A DNA stretch of 64,000 nucleotides from Sphingobacteriales bacterium (GTDB lineage: Bacteria; Bacteroidota; Bacteroidia; Chitinophagales; CAIOSU01): NCBI GenBank assembly GCA_027483645.1, contig JAIXUD010000004.1, positions 91,686 to 155,685 of the forward strand, read 5' to 3'. Shown here one piece after another: positions 34,367-43,001 of the stretch. The notes beneath the pieces were generated by a model that saw nothing but the letters and a program-made list of their open reading frames with translations, was not told the origin of the DNA and made no database searches. The position numbers and the translations under genes are program-made. The first letter of the stretch is position 1; the number at the start of each line of letters is the position of its first letter.

Positions 34367-34603
34367 TTAACCCCTTCTCTTCCTCGGATGTTGCTTATTG
34401 TTAAACAACTGCAACAAATATATTGTGGTGCCTTTAACAGAATAATAGAGCGTAACCTGCTTTACGATAACTGCCTTATGTATATTACGTTTTGAACGAG
34501 GATAAAGGTGGGGTTTCCTTTCAATTAGGGAAATAATGCGATCTAATTTAGATAAGAACCGATTGGCTTCTCGTTCGGTCCAATGTTCTAATAAATACTC
34601 CAA
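34367..34603 (-). CDS. ParE/RelE-family toxin, with no standard start codon at its real N-terminus
   Basis: Type II toxin with the plasmid-stabilisation pattern (RFLSKLDRIISLIERKPHLY, then VIVKQVTLYYSVKGTTIYLL). The frame is open further upstream to 34660, where it still reads as toxin (LKHKWSKEASDNLDSILEYL), matching the normal family N-terminus. No ATG, GTG or TTG exists between the upstream in-frame stop and the TTG at 34603, which would lose about 20 residues of the fold. The missing part can be reached from the antitoxin by a +1 shift at CTT-TGA (34659..34664). Otherwise the gene is decayed or uses a rare start. Confidence 0.7.
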   Translation of the reverse strand: MEYLLEHWTEREANRFLSKLDRIISLIERKPHLYPRSKRNIHKAVIVKQVTLYYSVKGTTIYLLQLFNNKQHPRKRRG

Positions 34604-34656
34604 AATGGAGTCCAGATTGTCACTTGCTTCTTTTGACCACTTATGCTTTAATACAA

Positions 34657-34670
34657 AATCAAAGGTTAAA
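34657..34670 (-). other. Candidate +1 frameshift site CTT-TGA at the antitoxin end
   Basis: The antitoxin ends AAC CTT TGA. Slipping +1 on CTT and skipping the T gives GAT TTT GTA TTA AAG, which is exactly the toxin frame. CTT-TGA is the programmed shift heptamer core of prfB. A purine-rich AAGGAG lies nine bases upstream of CTT, farther than in prfB. Confidence 0.4.
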
Positions 34671-34904
34671 TTTCTCCTTGACTCTACTCATAACCTCTTC
34701 ATGCGTGCTGACCCTGCCAGCTTCAACATCAGCTAATCCTCGTTCTATGCTTGCTTTTTCCTCCTCACTTAGCTTATCCCAAAAGTCTACTTCCCTGACA
34801 GCTTCGCGTTCCAATATTTGTTTGCGAATAATTAATGCCGCCTCATCGTCTACGCTATCGATAAGCTCGTGCAATCCTTTCTTTATGTTCTTTATGGAGG
34901 GCAT
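34659..34904 (-). CDS. Antitoxin of a ParE/RelE toxin-antitoxin pair
   Basis: An 81-residue helical, acidic protein. The C-terminal segment has EEEKASIERGLADVEAGRVS and then THEEVMSRVKEKF, a pattern common in Bacteroidota antitoxins that precede a ParE/RelE toxin. The N-terminal half (SVDDEAALIIRKQIL) forms a helix and may bind the toxin or DNA. The ATG is at 34904. The gene ends at TGA directly before the toxin frame. It is expected to neutralise the toxin at 34367..34603 and repress the operon. Confidence 0.72.
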   Translation of the reverse strand: MPSIKNIKKGLHELIDSVDDEAALIIRKQILEREAVREVDFWDKLSEEEKASIERGLADVEAGRVSTHEEVMSRVKEKFNL

Positions 34905-34960
34905 AGATGCTTTTTCTATAAAACTAGCAAATGCAACTTAGAGTTTCAAATGACCAACTC

Positions 34961-35953
34961 TTATACCAACACCACTCCCCCATTCACCGTCAACCGCACA
35001 CCGCCGGATTTACCGCCCATACCGAAGGCACCTAGCAAATAGTGCTTGGTTTCTTTAGGGGCAAGGGAGTTTTTCAGGGTGTCGTATAGGCCGAGGAAGA
35101 CGCTTACGGCTGCTGTGTTACCAACGGTTTGGATACCGTTTTTATAGAAATGGGAATCGGCAATGCCGTTGCTTTCCTGCATTTTATTAAGGATGCGTAA
35201 GTTGGCTTGGTGGGGGATAAAGTAGGTTTCTTCGGTCAGCTTTTCCAAACCGGATGCTTCTAAGATAGTTTGGAAGGTTTGTGGGTTGATGGCAAACCGA
35301 TAAATTTCCCTACCATCCATTTGCAAGAAGGGGGCCTCACCCTTGAAAGGATTACCCACCCGCAGGCCGCTAGTTGGATGTATGGTTTTCACCAAAGGGC
35401 GCCTAATAGAAAAACCTTCTTTCTCCTCGCTAAATGAAGCCTTCAACAAAGCTACGGCTATGCCATCGCTAAACAATTGGCCCGTCGCAGGGTCATCGGA
35501 TAACATAATATTGGGTGTCTCAGAAATAACGGCCAAAAAGTACGGTTGTTCCGGCGTGCAGTAATGTATAGTATGCATATACGCCGAAGCCAACACCTCG
35601 ATACCCGCTACGCAGCCAAAGCCAGCAGCGGTAGTTATCTTGGCTGAAAATCCTTTATAACGTGCGGCGATGCCCATTTCTATGCCGGGTACCAGGTTTT
35701 GGTCGGGTTGGGTGCTGGTGCACCAGCCTACTACTTGGGCCATATCCACTTTAGTAGCTTCTAGCACCTGCATAATCATGTTGGCCGCAATGCTCGATAA
35801 ATCGGTATTCGGGGGAAACTTGTACAAAGCAGTAATACCAGTGGCCTTGGTTACCTTTTCGGGTGTCGTGTCAAATCGCTGGGCAATATCAGCCAAGTTA
35901 ATCACCTCATCACCCACCCTAGCAGAAAGCGCAACCAATGAAACACCAATCAT
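34961..35953 (-). CDS. 3-oxoacyl-ACP synthase III-like protein (KAS III / FabH-like)
   Basis: A 330-residue thiolase-fold condensing enzyme. The catalytic Cys lies in TAAGFGCVAGIEVLA near residue 103, His in YFIPHQANLRIL near 265 and Asn in QTVGNTAAVSVFLG near 295, so the triad looks intact. The sequence outside these motifs is divergent from the housekeeping FabH. Secondary-metabolite or ladder-type KAS III roles are possible. I chose the ATG at 35953 because residues upstream are coded by a heptamer repeat. It is monocistronic. Confidence 0.78.
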   Translation of the reverse strand: MIGVSLVALSARVGDEVINLADIAQRFDTTPEKVTKATGITALYKFPPNTDLSSIAANMIMQVLEATKVDMAQVVGWCTSTQPDQNLVPGIEMGIAARYKGFSAKITTAAGFGCVAGIEVLASAYMHTIHYCTPEQPYFLAVISETPNIMLSDDPATGQLFSDGIAVALLKASFSEEKEGFSIRRPLVKTIHPTSGLRVGNPFKGEAPFLQMDGREIYRFAINPQTFQTILEASGLEKLTEETYFIPHQANLRILNKMQESNGIADSHFYKNGIQTVGNTAAVSVFLGLYDTLKNSLAPKETKHYLLGAFGMGGKSGGVRLTVNGGVVLV

Positions 35954-35968
35954 TAACCATGTTTTTAT

Positions 35969-35989
35969 CCATGGTCGATAGTCCATGGT
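35969..35989. repeat. Heptanucleotide repeat, family C (CCATGGT)
   Basis: Units CCATGGT, CGATAGT, CCATGGT in 7-bp phase. It lies just before the chosen start of the KAS III-like gene. Confidence 0.65.
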
Positions 35990-36069
35990 TTTTATTGTTA
36001 CAGCAAAGTAACGGTTAAAAACGGGCGGTGTCAATTAAAATTAAGCAACAGCGCTAATTTTAATCGAAC

Positions 36070-37359
36070 TTAAATAATCATCGCCGCCCCAACAGTCACG
36101 TTTGTTGCTTCGTCAATAATGATGAGGCTACCGGTGTTTCGGTTGCGTCGGTAACTATCATAAAACAACGGCGCCGTGGTGCGGATACTTATACGGGCAA
36201 TATCGTTAAGGCCAATGGTACGGTCGTCCTCATTACGGTGCAAAGTGTTGATGTTGAGCTTATACTTCACATCTTTAATAATGCAACGCGCATTGCGGGT
36301 AGTGTGTTTTATGGCATACTTACCGCCTAGTTGCAACGGCTTATCAGTGAGCCAACAAACCATCACTTCCAAATCCTGACCACTGATAGGTACGTTATTC
36401 TCTCGCACAATCATATCCCCACGGCTGATGTCGATTTCGTCCTCAAGCGTAATGGTTACCGACATGGGGGCATAGGCCTCGTTAAGCGGACCATCATAAG
36501 TGTCGATACTCTTAATCTTGCTAGTAAAGCCAGACGGCAGGGCCAAAACCTTGTCTCCTTTCTTAAAGACACCTCCTACAATTCTGCCCGCATAACCACG
36601 GTAATCGTGATGCTCGGTAGACTGTGGGCGAATAACGTATTGCACTGGGAAACGGCAATCGATATGGTTCAAATCGCTGGCGATGTGAACGGTTTCTAGT
36701 AGATAAAGCAAGGTTGGGCCTTCGTACCAAGGCATGTTTTTAGAGCGGTCCACCACATTATCGCCCAACAAGGCGCTAATCGGGATAAAACGAACGTCTT
36801 TCACATCCAACTTGGTCGCAAACTGGCGGAAATCTTTTTCGATGGTTTCAAATACCTCCTTGCTATAATCCACCAAGTCCATCTTGTTGATGCAGATAAC
36901 CACGTGCGGTATCTGTAGCAACGATGCAATGATGGCGTGGCGGCGGGTCTGCTCCACCACACCGTGGCGGGCATCTACCAAGATGAGAGCCAAGTTAGCG
37001 CTTGATGCGCCCGTAACCATGTTGCGGGTGTACTGTATGTGGCCAGGAGTATCGGCAATGATGAACTTACGGCGAGGGGTAGAGAAGTAGCGGTAAGCCA
37101 CATCAATGGTAATGCCTTGCTCGCGCTCAGCACGCAGGCCATCGGTAAGCAGGGCCAGGTTTACATACTCTTCGCCCTTCTGCTCGCTGGTCTTTTTAAT
37201 GGCCTCGTACTGGTCCTCATAAATCGATTTGCTGTCGTACAGCAAGCGACCAATCAGGGTACTCTTGCCATCATCCACGCTCCCTGCGGTGGTAAACCGC
37301 ATCAGCTCCATATTCATGTATTGTACACTGTCGAATATTACTTCTTCTTCTATTTCCAT
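36070..37359 (-). CDS. cysN: Sulfate adenylyltransferase, large (GTPase) subunit
   Basis: A 429-residue GTPase subunit of ATP sulfurylase that couples GTP hydrolysis to APS formation. The P-loop AGSVDDGKSTLIGRLLYDSK is at residues 26-45. Switch/G3 motif DTPGHIQYTRNM lies near residue 103 and NKMDL near 158. The elongation-factor-like beta domains follow. No APS kinase domain is fused at the C-terminus, in line with a separate cysC. It lies 154 bases after cysD, with two repeats in the gap. Confidence 0.95.
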   Translation of the reverse strand: MEIEEEVIFDSVQYMNMELMRFTTAGSVDDGKSTLIGRLLYDSKSIYEDQYEAIKKTSEQKGEEYVNLALLTDGLRAEREQGITIDVAYRYFSTPRRKFIIADTPGHIQYTRNMVTGASSANLALILVDARHGVVEQTRRHAIIASLLQIPHVVICINKMDLVDYSKEVFETIEKDFRQFATKLDVKDVRFIPISALLGDNVVDRSKNMPWYEGPTLLYLLETVHIASDLNHIDCRFPVQYVIRPQSTEHHDYRGYAGRIVGGVFKKGDKVLALPSGFTSKIKSIDTYDGPLNEAYAPMSVTITLEDEIDISRGDMIVRENNVPISGQDLEVMVCWLTDKPLQLGGKYAIKHTTRNARCIIKDVKYKLNINTLHRNEDDRTIGLNDIARISIRTTAPLFYDSYRRNRNTGSLIIIDEATNVTVGAAMII

Positions 37360-37367
37360 TGCTTTGT

Positions 37368-37410
37368 TTGTCTGAATCAGAATTTACAAGATTTAAGAAT
37401 TTTAGAATTC
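37368..37410 (+). repeat. 43-nt dispersed repeat, copy 3
   Basis: Copy of 29383..29425 with a few mismatches, lying just upstream of cysN in the cysD-cysN gap. Confidence 0.8.
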
Positions 37411-37478
37411 GGAAATTGTAATACTAATTTATTATTACTGCTTTATTCTATCGTTCTGCATCACACAATGTACAATTC

Positions 37479-37513
37479 GTCTTATATCTTGTGTCTTGCG
37501 TCTTGTGTCTATT
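37479..37513. repeat. Heptanucleotide tandem repeat, family A (AGACACA on minus strand)
   Basis: On the minus strand the units are AGACACA, AGACGCA, AGACACA, AGATATA, AGAC. The array begins directly after the cysD stop codon (37514..37516). Confidence 0.85.
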
Positions 37514-38416
37514 CTAGAAATATCCCGCTTTCTTCCTATCCTCCATGGCGGTTTCGCTACGCTTATCGTCGCTGCGGCCACCGCGTTCGGTTACGCGGCT
37601 AGCAGCCACTTCTTGGATAATTTCTTCCATGCTAGCAGCTCCGCTGAGTGTTGCACCGGTGCAAGTAGCATCACCAATAGTGCGGAAACGAACTACCTTA
37701 TTTATCACTGGCTCGCTTTCGCGGCGTGGCATAAAGTCGGTTTCGGCATACCATACCCCATCGCGCATAAAAACGTTGCGGTTGTGTGAGAAGTATAGGT
37801 TCGGCAACGGAATGCCTTCCATGTGGATATATTGCCAAACGTCCAGCTCGGTCCAGTTACTTATTGGGAAAACCCTAAAGTGCTCGCCCATACCCTTGCG
37901 GGCGTTGAAAATGTTCCAAAGCTCGGGGCGTTGGTTCTTTGGGTCCCACTGGCCAAACTCATCGCGGTGAGAGAAAAAACGCTCCTTGGCGCGGGCCTTC
38001 TCTTCATCGCGGCGGGCACCGCCCATAGCAGCGTCAATCTTATTGGCTTCTATGGTTTCCAACAAAGTCACCGTTTGCAAGGCATTACGGCTAGCGTTAA
38101 AACCTTTCTCTTCTACTGAGCGACCTTCATCAATAGCTTGCTGTACCGAGCCTACAATCAACCTGGCGCCCAAGTCGGCAACCAACTGATCACGGTATTC
38201 AATCGTTTCGTAGAAGTTGTGGCCAGTATCAATATGTACCAGCGGGAACGGTATCTTGGCCGGAAAAAACGCCTTGCGGGCCAAATGTGTCAACAGTATC
38301 GAGTCTTTTCCACCTGAGAACAAAATGGCGGGATTTTGAAACTCTGCAGCCACCTCGCGTATCACGTATATCGATTCTGCCTCCAGTTCCTTCAGGTGAT
38401 TCAAGTTATAATTCAT
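37514..38416 (-). CDS. cysD: Sulfate adenylyltransferase, small subunit
   Basis: The 300-residue catalytic subunit of ATP sulfurylase (PAPS-reductase-like fold). The PP-loop ILFSGGKDSILLTHLARKA lies near residue 32, and the RREDEEKARAKERF-like block AAMGGARRDEEKARAKERFF near residue 130 is diagnostic of CysD. It makes APS from sulfate and ATP together with CysN. The start is one base after the cysC stop, so cysC and cysD are coupled. The stop abuts a family A heptamer repeat. Confidence 0.96.
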   Translation of the reverse strand: MNYNLNHLKELEAESIYVIREVAAEFQNPAILFSGGKDSILLTHLARKAFFPAKIPFPLVHIDTGHNFYETIEYRDQLVADLGARLIVGSVQQAIDEGRSVEEKGFNASRNALQTVTLLETIEANKIDAAMGGARRDEEKARAKERFFSHRDEFGQWDPKNQRPELWNIFNARKGMGEHFRVFPISNWTELDVWQYIHMEGIPLPNLYFSHNRNVFMRDGVWYAETDFMPRRESEPVINKVVRFRTIGDATCTGATLSGAASMEEIIQEVAASRVTERGGRSDDKRSETAMEDRKKAGYF

Positions 38417-38417
38417 A

Positions 38418-39035
38418 TCAGTGCTTTGCTTCTAATTGTATCTTGGGTAATAACAGTTCCACCACAGCCTGTACGCTTTGCTCAATGGTCATCTCATCAG
38501 TGCGTATCTCTAGCGTGGCATTGGCGGGTGCTTCAAATGGCGCATCCAAGCCGGTAAAGTTTTTGATTTCGCCAGCACGGGCTTTCTTGTAAAGGCCTTT
38601 CACATCGCGGTCTTCACATACGGCAAACGGCGCATTTACATACACTTCCACAAAATCATCGTTACCAATAACCTCACGGGCTAGTATGCGCAAATCTTCA
38701 GTAGGGCTCACAAAACAGTTGAGCGTGATTACGCCGCTGTTTATAAACAACTTGGTCACTTCCGCAATGCGGCGGATGTTCTCCAATCGGTCGGTTTCGC
38801 TAAAGCCTAGGTTGTTGTTGATGCCGCTGCGGATGTTGTCGCCATCCAATACTTGAGTGAGGTAGCCACGTTGGTAGAGTTCGCGCTCCACTCCTTTGGC
38901 AATGGTGGTTTTGCCCGAACCAGAAAGACCCGTAAACCAAACACAAAGGGCATGTTGCTTAAGCAATTGCTCCTTGTCATTCCGGTTGAGTAACTGGTCG
39001 AAGGTGGTGTGTATATTTTCCGGCACTTGGCTCAT
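38418..39035 (-). CDS. cysC: Adenylylsulfate kinase
   Basis: A 205-residue kinase that phosphorylates APS to PAPS. Walker A is FTGLSGSGKTTIAKG at residues 34-48. The family segment VLDGDNIRSGINNNLGFSE lies near residue 62, and a conserved serine is in FVSPTEDLR near 107. It is the first gene of a cysC-cysD-cysN transcript. Reductive sulfate genes (cysH, cysI) are not in the window, so the PAPS may go to assimilation elsewhere or to sulfotransferases such as the one at 3825..4688. Confidence 0.96.
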   Translation of the reverse strand: MSQVPENIHTTFDQLLNRNDKEQLLKQHALCVWFTGLSGSGKTTIAKGVERELYQRGYLTQVLDGDNIRSGINNNLGFSETDRLENIRRIAEVTKLFINSGVITLNCFVSPTEDLRILAREVIGNDDFVEVYVNAPFAVCEDRDVKGLYKKARAGEIKNFTGLDAPFEAPANATLEIRTDEMTIEQSVQAVVELLLPKIQLEAKH

Positions 39036-39178
39036 CGGAGGGCAAAGTTACGGATTTATGGGAATAGTCGATAAGATTGGTAGGGTTTTGTTTTTTGGGG
39101 TGTATCTTATAAAAAAAGCAATCAGTGGGAAATAAAGTTAGTAGCATTCTCAGTAGAATGAAGATGAAGAATGGAGAA

Positions 39179-41116
39179 CTAAAAAGGAATATCAGAATTT
39201 TCAAACAAAGTCTGCTGCAACTTCTTTTCATTCAAGTAATTCAACAACCTCTCATCTCTTACAAATGGTGCACTAGCAATTTTTGAATGCAACATCAGTA
39301 ACCGACTTTTAGCTCTCCTTATTATGGTATCATAATCTAAAGGCTGAATAATTGTGTGTCCATCATTTTCTGTCGTACGACTTGTTTCCAATGAATCAAC
39401 TTCAGAACCTAAAACAAAGCATTTAATATCAGTGGTCCTTTGTACTAATCCTTTACTCATCAACTCCTTTACATATTTCCAAGCTTGTCCCTTTTGTTCT
39501 GCCCCAATCGGTATCAGAGGTTTTTTGAGTTCTACAATAGTTAATCGTTGAATTCCAATATCATTACCATCTTCATCGTATTTGGGATAACTATACAATC
39601 CAACTGTGCCATCAGGAATTATTGCAAAATCAGGTCTATTCAGCGAACCCTTTTCATTAGAATTATAAAGTTCTTGAATCACCTTGGTCATACCCTGATT
39701 AGAGGTAAACTCGATTGTTTCATATTCTGGCCCAAAAATCCATAATCCACGCTTAAATAAAGGCTGCAAATCCTGTACTTCATCTGTAGTACCTAACAAC
39801 ACTTTGGATTGTATTCGTTCTAATAATAAAACCCGTTGTTCAATTTCATCCAAAACAGTTTTGGCAAAATTTATATCCCATTTATTCAATAAAGTGGTTA
39901 AATCGTCTAAGTCATCATCTGACGCTTTAGACAGCATTCCAATTAGCCCATACTTCGCTCTGCTCTGCTCTAATGTAGCCAATAATTTACCTAACCGTTC
40001 TAGGTCATCAACAGAAATAGAGGGGCATTCTTCTTGGGTTACTTTGATAAAGTCTTCCCATTTTTCCCTACTAATTATCCCCAATTTATTTAAATGGTTT
40101 CGATTGGCATCCTCAACAAGTTGGTAAGTTTTATCCCGTTGTTCTTTAGTTAGCCCTAGAAGATGTTGACGTATATGTTCCTGAATTATTGGAAATGAAT
40201 TTTTATACTTTCGATTATGTGGGTTAAAGCCCGTCCAGTCTGACAAAACAGCCTCTTCTAAAACATTTGCATTAATGATAAAGGTATACCTTTTTGCTGC
40301 TGTTCTCCTTCCATCAATCAAATGTTCATTTCCACTACCTTTCCATGTACACTCACCAACTAATCTGTTTTTAACATGCCAAGCTATCCCATGTAACTTA
40401 GTGCTTTTATCTGTTGATAAAACATCTATTACTTTGACTTCAAAATCACCTACCTCGGGCACATTGATTGAGAATATTGAGACATTTTCATCTGGAATAT
40501 CCTCAAAGGATATAAGCCTATTGTTTAGTTTTACTTTAAAATTAGGATCTGCTACGAAGCGCATACCAATTTCAATGATAGCCTCTTCTGCATTAATTTT
40601 AGGAGCAATCGCATGTTGTATACTAATAGTTGTTCCTGTGTTTTCGCTGGGAGCTATACTTTCTTTAATGAAAGCTAATTGATTCGTTCTGTTATCAATA
40701 AAGACTTTGAACTTAATCTCCTTGCCATTTTTAGAGGTGCAAACTAAAAAATCCGATCCAAAAGCAAAAGCAGAAAGACGGCCTTTCCCATTTCGCCCGA
40801 ATGCTGGTCTATGCACAATTACATTTTTATTACTGTCCGGTATTTCAGCTAACGAACCTTGCTCTTTAGTTCTGTTGTAAGCTAACGTCATGTAACGTTT
40901 AGCAAATTCGCTTTCAGACATTCCATGCCCATTATCAGAAATGCTAAAAGCGTCCCCGTCTTCACTCGGCCATTTAATACTTACTTCCATTGCTCCTGCA
41001 TCCCAACAGTTAGCAATTAACTCGACAATAGCCACTTTTGGGTCATCCATAATGCCCGCACCTGCAAACGAGTGTAAAAACCGTTCATCAAACAAAGCAT
41101 ACTGCTTACTGGCCAT
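39179..41116 (-). CDS. GHKL ATPase fused to a Shedu-like PD-(D/E)XK nuclease
   Basis: A 645-residue two-domain protein. Residues 25-200 are a GHKL (Hsp90/MutL/MORC-like) ATPase: N-box ELIANCWDAGA (E32, N36, D39), DNGHGM at 61-66, and the lid loop GRNGKGRLSAFAFG at 107-120. Residues 440-610 fit the Shedu/DUF4263 nuclease: LFKRGLWIFGPEY (453-465), RPDFAI with D496, VELKK with E529 and K531, and Q541 in EQKGQAWKYV. A helical linker spans 320-440. The DNA is AT-richer than its neighbours. It lies 29 bases after its partner gene, so they form an operon. A defence function is inferred from the architecture, not proven. Confidence 0.8.
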   Translation of the reverse strand: MASKQYALFDERFLHSFAGAGIMDDPKVAIVELIANCWDAGAMEVSIKWPSEDGDAFSISDNGHGMSESEFAKRYMTLAYNRTKEQGSLAEIPDSNKNVIVHRPAFGRNGKGRLSAFAFGSDFLVCTSKNGKEIKFKVFIDNRTNQLAFIKESIAPSENTGTTISIQHAIAPKINAEEAIIEIGMRFVADPNFKVKLNNRLISFEDIPDENVSIFSINVPEVGDFEVKVIDVLSTDKSTKLHGIAWHVKNRLVGECTWKGSGNEHLIDGRRTAAKRYTFIINANVLEEAVLSDWTGFNPHNRKYKNSFPIIQEHIRQHLLGLTKEQRDKTYQLVEDANRNHLNKLGIISREKWEDFIKVTQEECPSISVDDLERLGKLLATLEQSRAKYGLIGMLSKASDDDLDDLTTLLNKWDINFAKTVLDEIEQRVLLLERIQSKVLLGTTDEVQDLQPLFKRGLWIFGPEYETIEFTSNQGMTKVIQELYNSNEKGSLNRPDFAIIPDGTVGLYSYPKYDEDGNDIGIQRLTIVELKKPLIPIGAEQKGQAWKYVKELMSKGLVQRTTDIKCFVLGSEVDSLETSRTTENDGHTIIQPLDYDTIIRRAKSRLLMLHSKIASAPFVRDERLLNYLNEKKLQQTLFENSDIPF

Positions 41117-41145
41117 CTTATATTTTTATGAAAGCGTAAGATTAA

Positions 41146-41703
41146 TCAACAATTATTATTCAAAGTTATAAAGAAATCATTTTTGCCATAATGACATAAT
41201 AAATCTTCTATTTCCCAACATTCCAAATCTGAGGAAGAAAAGGATGTCGGTAAATCTTCTTTAAAAATAAAAGCCTCTCTAATTTTTTTCGACAACAATT
41301 TTTCTGCTCCTGCTTTAGTGCCAGCATGCAAATAAATCCTATCAGGTCTTAATTGCAAATTTGCTCCGATGCGTAAAGCGGTATCATAAATAGTAAGGGC
41401 TCCAATGCCTTTGACTTTAACCTTTTCAATTAATTGCAACAATTCATCAAAAGATTTGCAAGCAGAGACGTTATCTTCGATCTGTAATAAATTAATGAAG
41501 AAACTTTCAAGAATTACACAGGGTATTCGATATTGATGAGGATGCTTATCGCCGTACTTTCCTTTCGCGCCTTTGCTAGCATTTGCGGCAAGTTTAATAA
41601 CTAAACTAAGATGTTTCTGTTCTATACAAGCAGAAATCCATGGCTCGGTTCTGTGTCTGCGTTTTTGCTTGTATGCATTTATTATTGCTAAATGAGCATT
41701 CAT
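41146..41703 (-). CDS. Helix-hairpin-helix-like protein, partner of the GHKL-nuclease gene
   Basis: A 185-residue cytosolic protein that I cannot assign to a named family. A helix-hairpin-helix-like segment VKVKGIGALTIYDTALRIG lies near residue 98, resembling the DNA-backbone-binding motif of glycosylases and nucleases. The N-terminal region is basic (NAYKQKRRHRT) and the C-terminal region contains RPDRIYLHAGTKAGAEKL. I chose the ATG at 41703 over a TTG at 41730. It is the first gene of the two-gene AT-rich islet. It may be a DNA-binding specificity or sensor protein for the ATPase-nuclease. Confidence 0.65.
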   Translation of the reverse strand: MNAHLAIINAYKQKRRHRTEPWISACIEQKHLSLVIKLAANASKGAKGKYGDKHPHQYRIPCVILESFFINLLQIEDNVSACKSFDELLQLIEKVKVKGIGALTIYDTALRIGANLQLRPDRIYLHAGTKAGAEKLLSKKIREAFIFKEDLPTSFSSSDLECWEIEDLLCHYGKNDFFITLNNNC

Positions 41704-41706
41704 GCC

Positions 41707-41714
41707 CAAATATA
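41707..41714 (-). promoter_or_regulatory. Perfect -7 element (TATATTTG) next to the start of the HhH-like gene
   Basis: Three bases separate it from the ATG at 41703, which would give a leaderless transcript. No well-spaced -33 TTG is present. Confidence 0.3.
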
Positions 41715-41770
41715 TAAAACTTGGCAACACTAATTTGCAGCATCCTTAACGCAAATCACAAATTATTTAA

Positions 41771-42988
41771 TTACTCGCCTCCCTTCTCCCACTGCTTCAA
41801 ATCGTGGCCCATTTTGTCGCGCTTGGTCATTAGGTATTTTTCGTTGTGCGGGTTGCTGCAAACCTCTATTGCAACCGTGTCCACAATCTCCAAACCATAA
41901 CCCACTAGGCCGGTGCGTTTCTTCGGGTTGTTACTCATTAGCTTCATTTTAGTAACGCCCAGGTCACGAAGGATTTGTGCGCCCACGCCGTAGTCGCGTT
42001 GGTCGCTAGCGAAGCCTAGGGCCACGTTGGCCTCAACGGTATCTTTGCCTTCTTCCTGTAGTTTGTAGGCACGCAGCTTGTTCAGCAGGCCTATGCCCCT
42101 ACCCTCTTGGTTCATGTATAGCACAATGCCTTTACCGGCTTCTTGCACCATTTCCATGGCGGCGTGTAGCTGGTCCCCACAATCGCAGCGCAGCGAGCCG
42201 AGAATGTCGCCTGTAAGGCAGCTGGAGTGCACACGTACCAATACCGGCTCATCTTCTTTCCACTCGCCTTTTACTAGGGCTAGGTGGGTTTCGTTGGTAG
42301 TAATTTGGTTGTAGGCAATCAGTTTAAAATCACCGTATTTGGTGGGCATGTTCACTTCCACTTCGCGCTCAATAAGGCGCTCTTTGCGCATGCGGTAAGC
42401 AATCAAATCCTCGATGGAAATGATTTTCATATCGAAGCGCTTAGCAATTTCCTTCAACTGAGGCATACGGGCCATGGTGCCGTCTTCGTTCAGTATCTCT
42501 ACTAACACACCAGCAGGCTCAAAACCGGCGAGGCGGGCCAAATCGATAGTAGCCTCGGTATGTCCAGCGCGGCGCAGTACGCCACCCTTCTTGGCGCGTA
42601 GCGGGAAGATGTGCCCGGGGCGACTAAAAGCCTCTGGTTTAGTATCGGGGTTAATAATGGCCTGAACCGTCTTCGCGCGGTCGCTGGCTGAAATGCCCGT
42701 GGTGCAGCCTTCTATCAAATCGATGGAAATGGTAAAGGCCGTTTTGTGTACATCGGTATTGCTGTTCACCATAGGGTGAAGCTCCAAGCGATCGGCCATG
42801 TCTTCCACAATCGGGGCACAGATAAGGCCACGGCCGTGGGTGGCCATAAAGTTGATAATTTCGGGGGTCACGTTGCGGGCGGCGGTAAGGAAGTCGCCCT
42901 CGTTCTCACGGTCTTCATCATCCACTACTATAATCAGTTTGCCATTCTTGATGTCTTCAATGGCTTCTTCAATGGTATTGAGTTGCAC
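41771..42988 (-). CDS. ribBA: Bifunctional DHBP synthase / GTP cyclohydrolase II
   Basis: A riboflavin-pathway fusion of about 405 residues. The N-terminal half (RibB) forms 3,4-dihydroxy-2-butanone-4-phosphate; [18 protein letters not shown] near residue 20 and [15 protein letters not shown] near 137 are diagnostic. The C-terminal half (RibA) has the zinc-binding [20 protein letters not shown] near 254. I chose a GTG start at 42988 ([16 protein letters not shown]), because it matches the usual RibB N-terminus and clears the glycosyltransferase gene. An ATG at 43030 would overlap that gene by 29 bases. Confidence 0.9.
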   Translation of the reverse strand: MQLNTIEEAIEDIKNGKLIIVVDDEDRENEGDFLTAARNVTPEIINFMATHGRGLICAPIVEDMADRLELHPMVNSNTDVHKTAFTISIDLIEGCTTGISASDRAKTVQAIINPDTKPEAFSRPGHIFPLRAKKGGVLRRAGHTEATIDLARLAGFEPAGVLVEILNEDGTMARMPQLKEIAKRFDMKIISIEDLIAYRMRKERLIEREVEVNMPTKYGDFKLIAYNQITTNETHLALVKGEWKEDEPVLVRVHSSCLTGDILGSLRCDCGDQLHAAMEMVQEAGKGIVLYMNQEGRGIGLLNKLRAYKLQEEGKDTVEANVALGFASDQRDYGVGAQILRDLGVTKMKLMSNNPKKRTGLVGYGLEIVDTVAIEVCSNPHNEKYLMTKRDKMGHDLKQWEKGGE

Positions 42989-43001
42989 GGTATGTAGTTT
43001 T

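Noticed and set aside
35954..36034. Longer start for the KAS III-like gene
   Set aside because: The added residues are coded by a family C heptamer repeat and do not match the family N-terminus.
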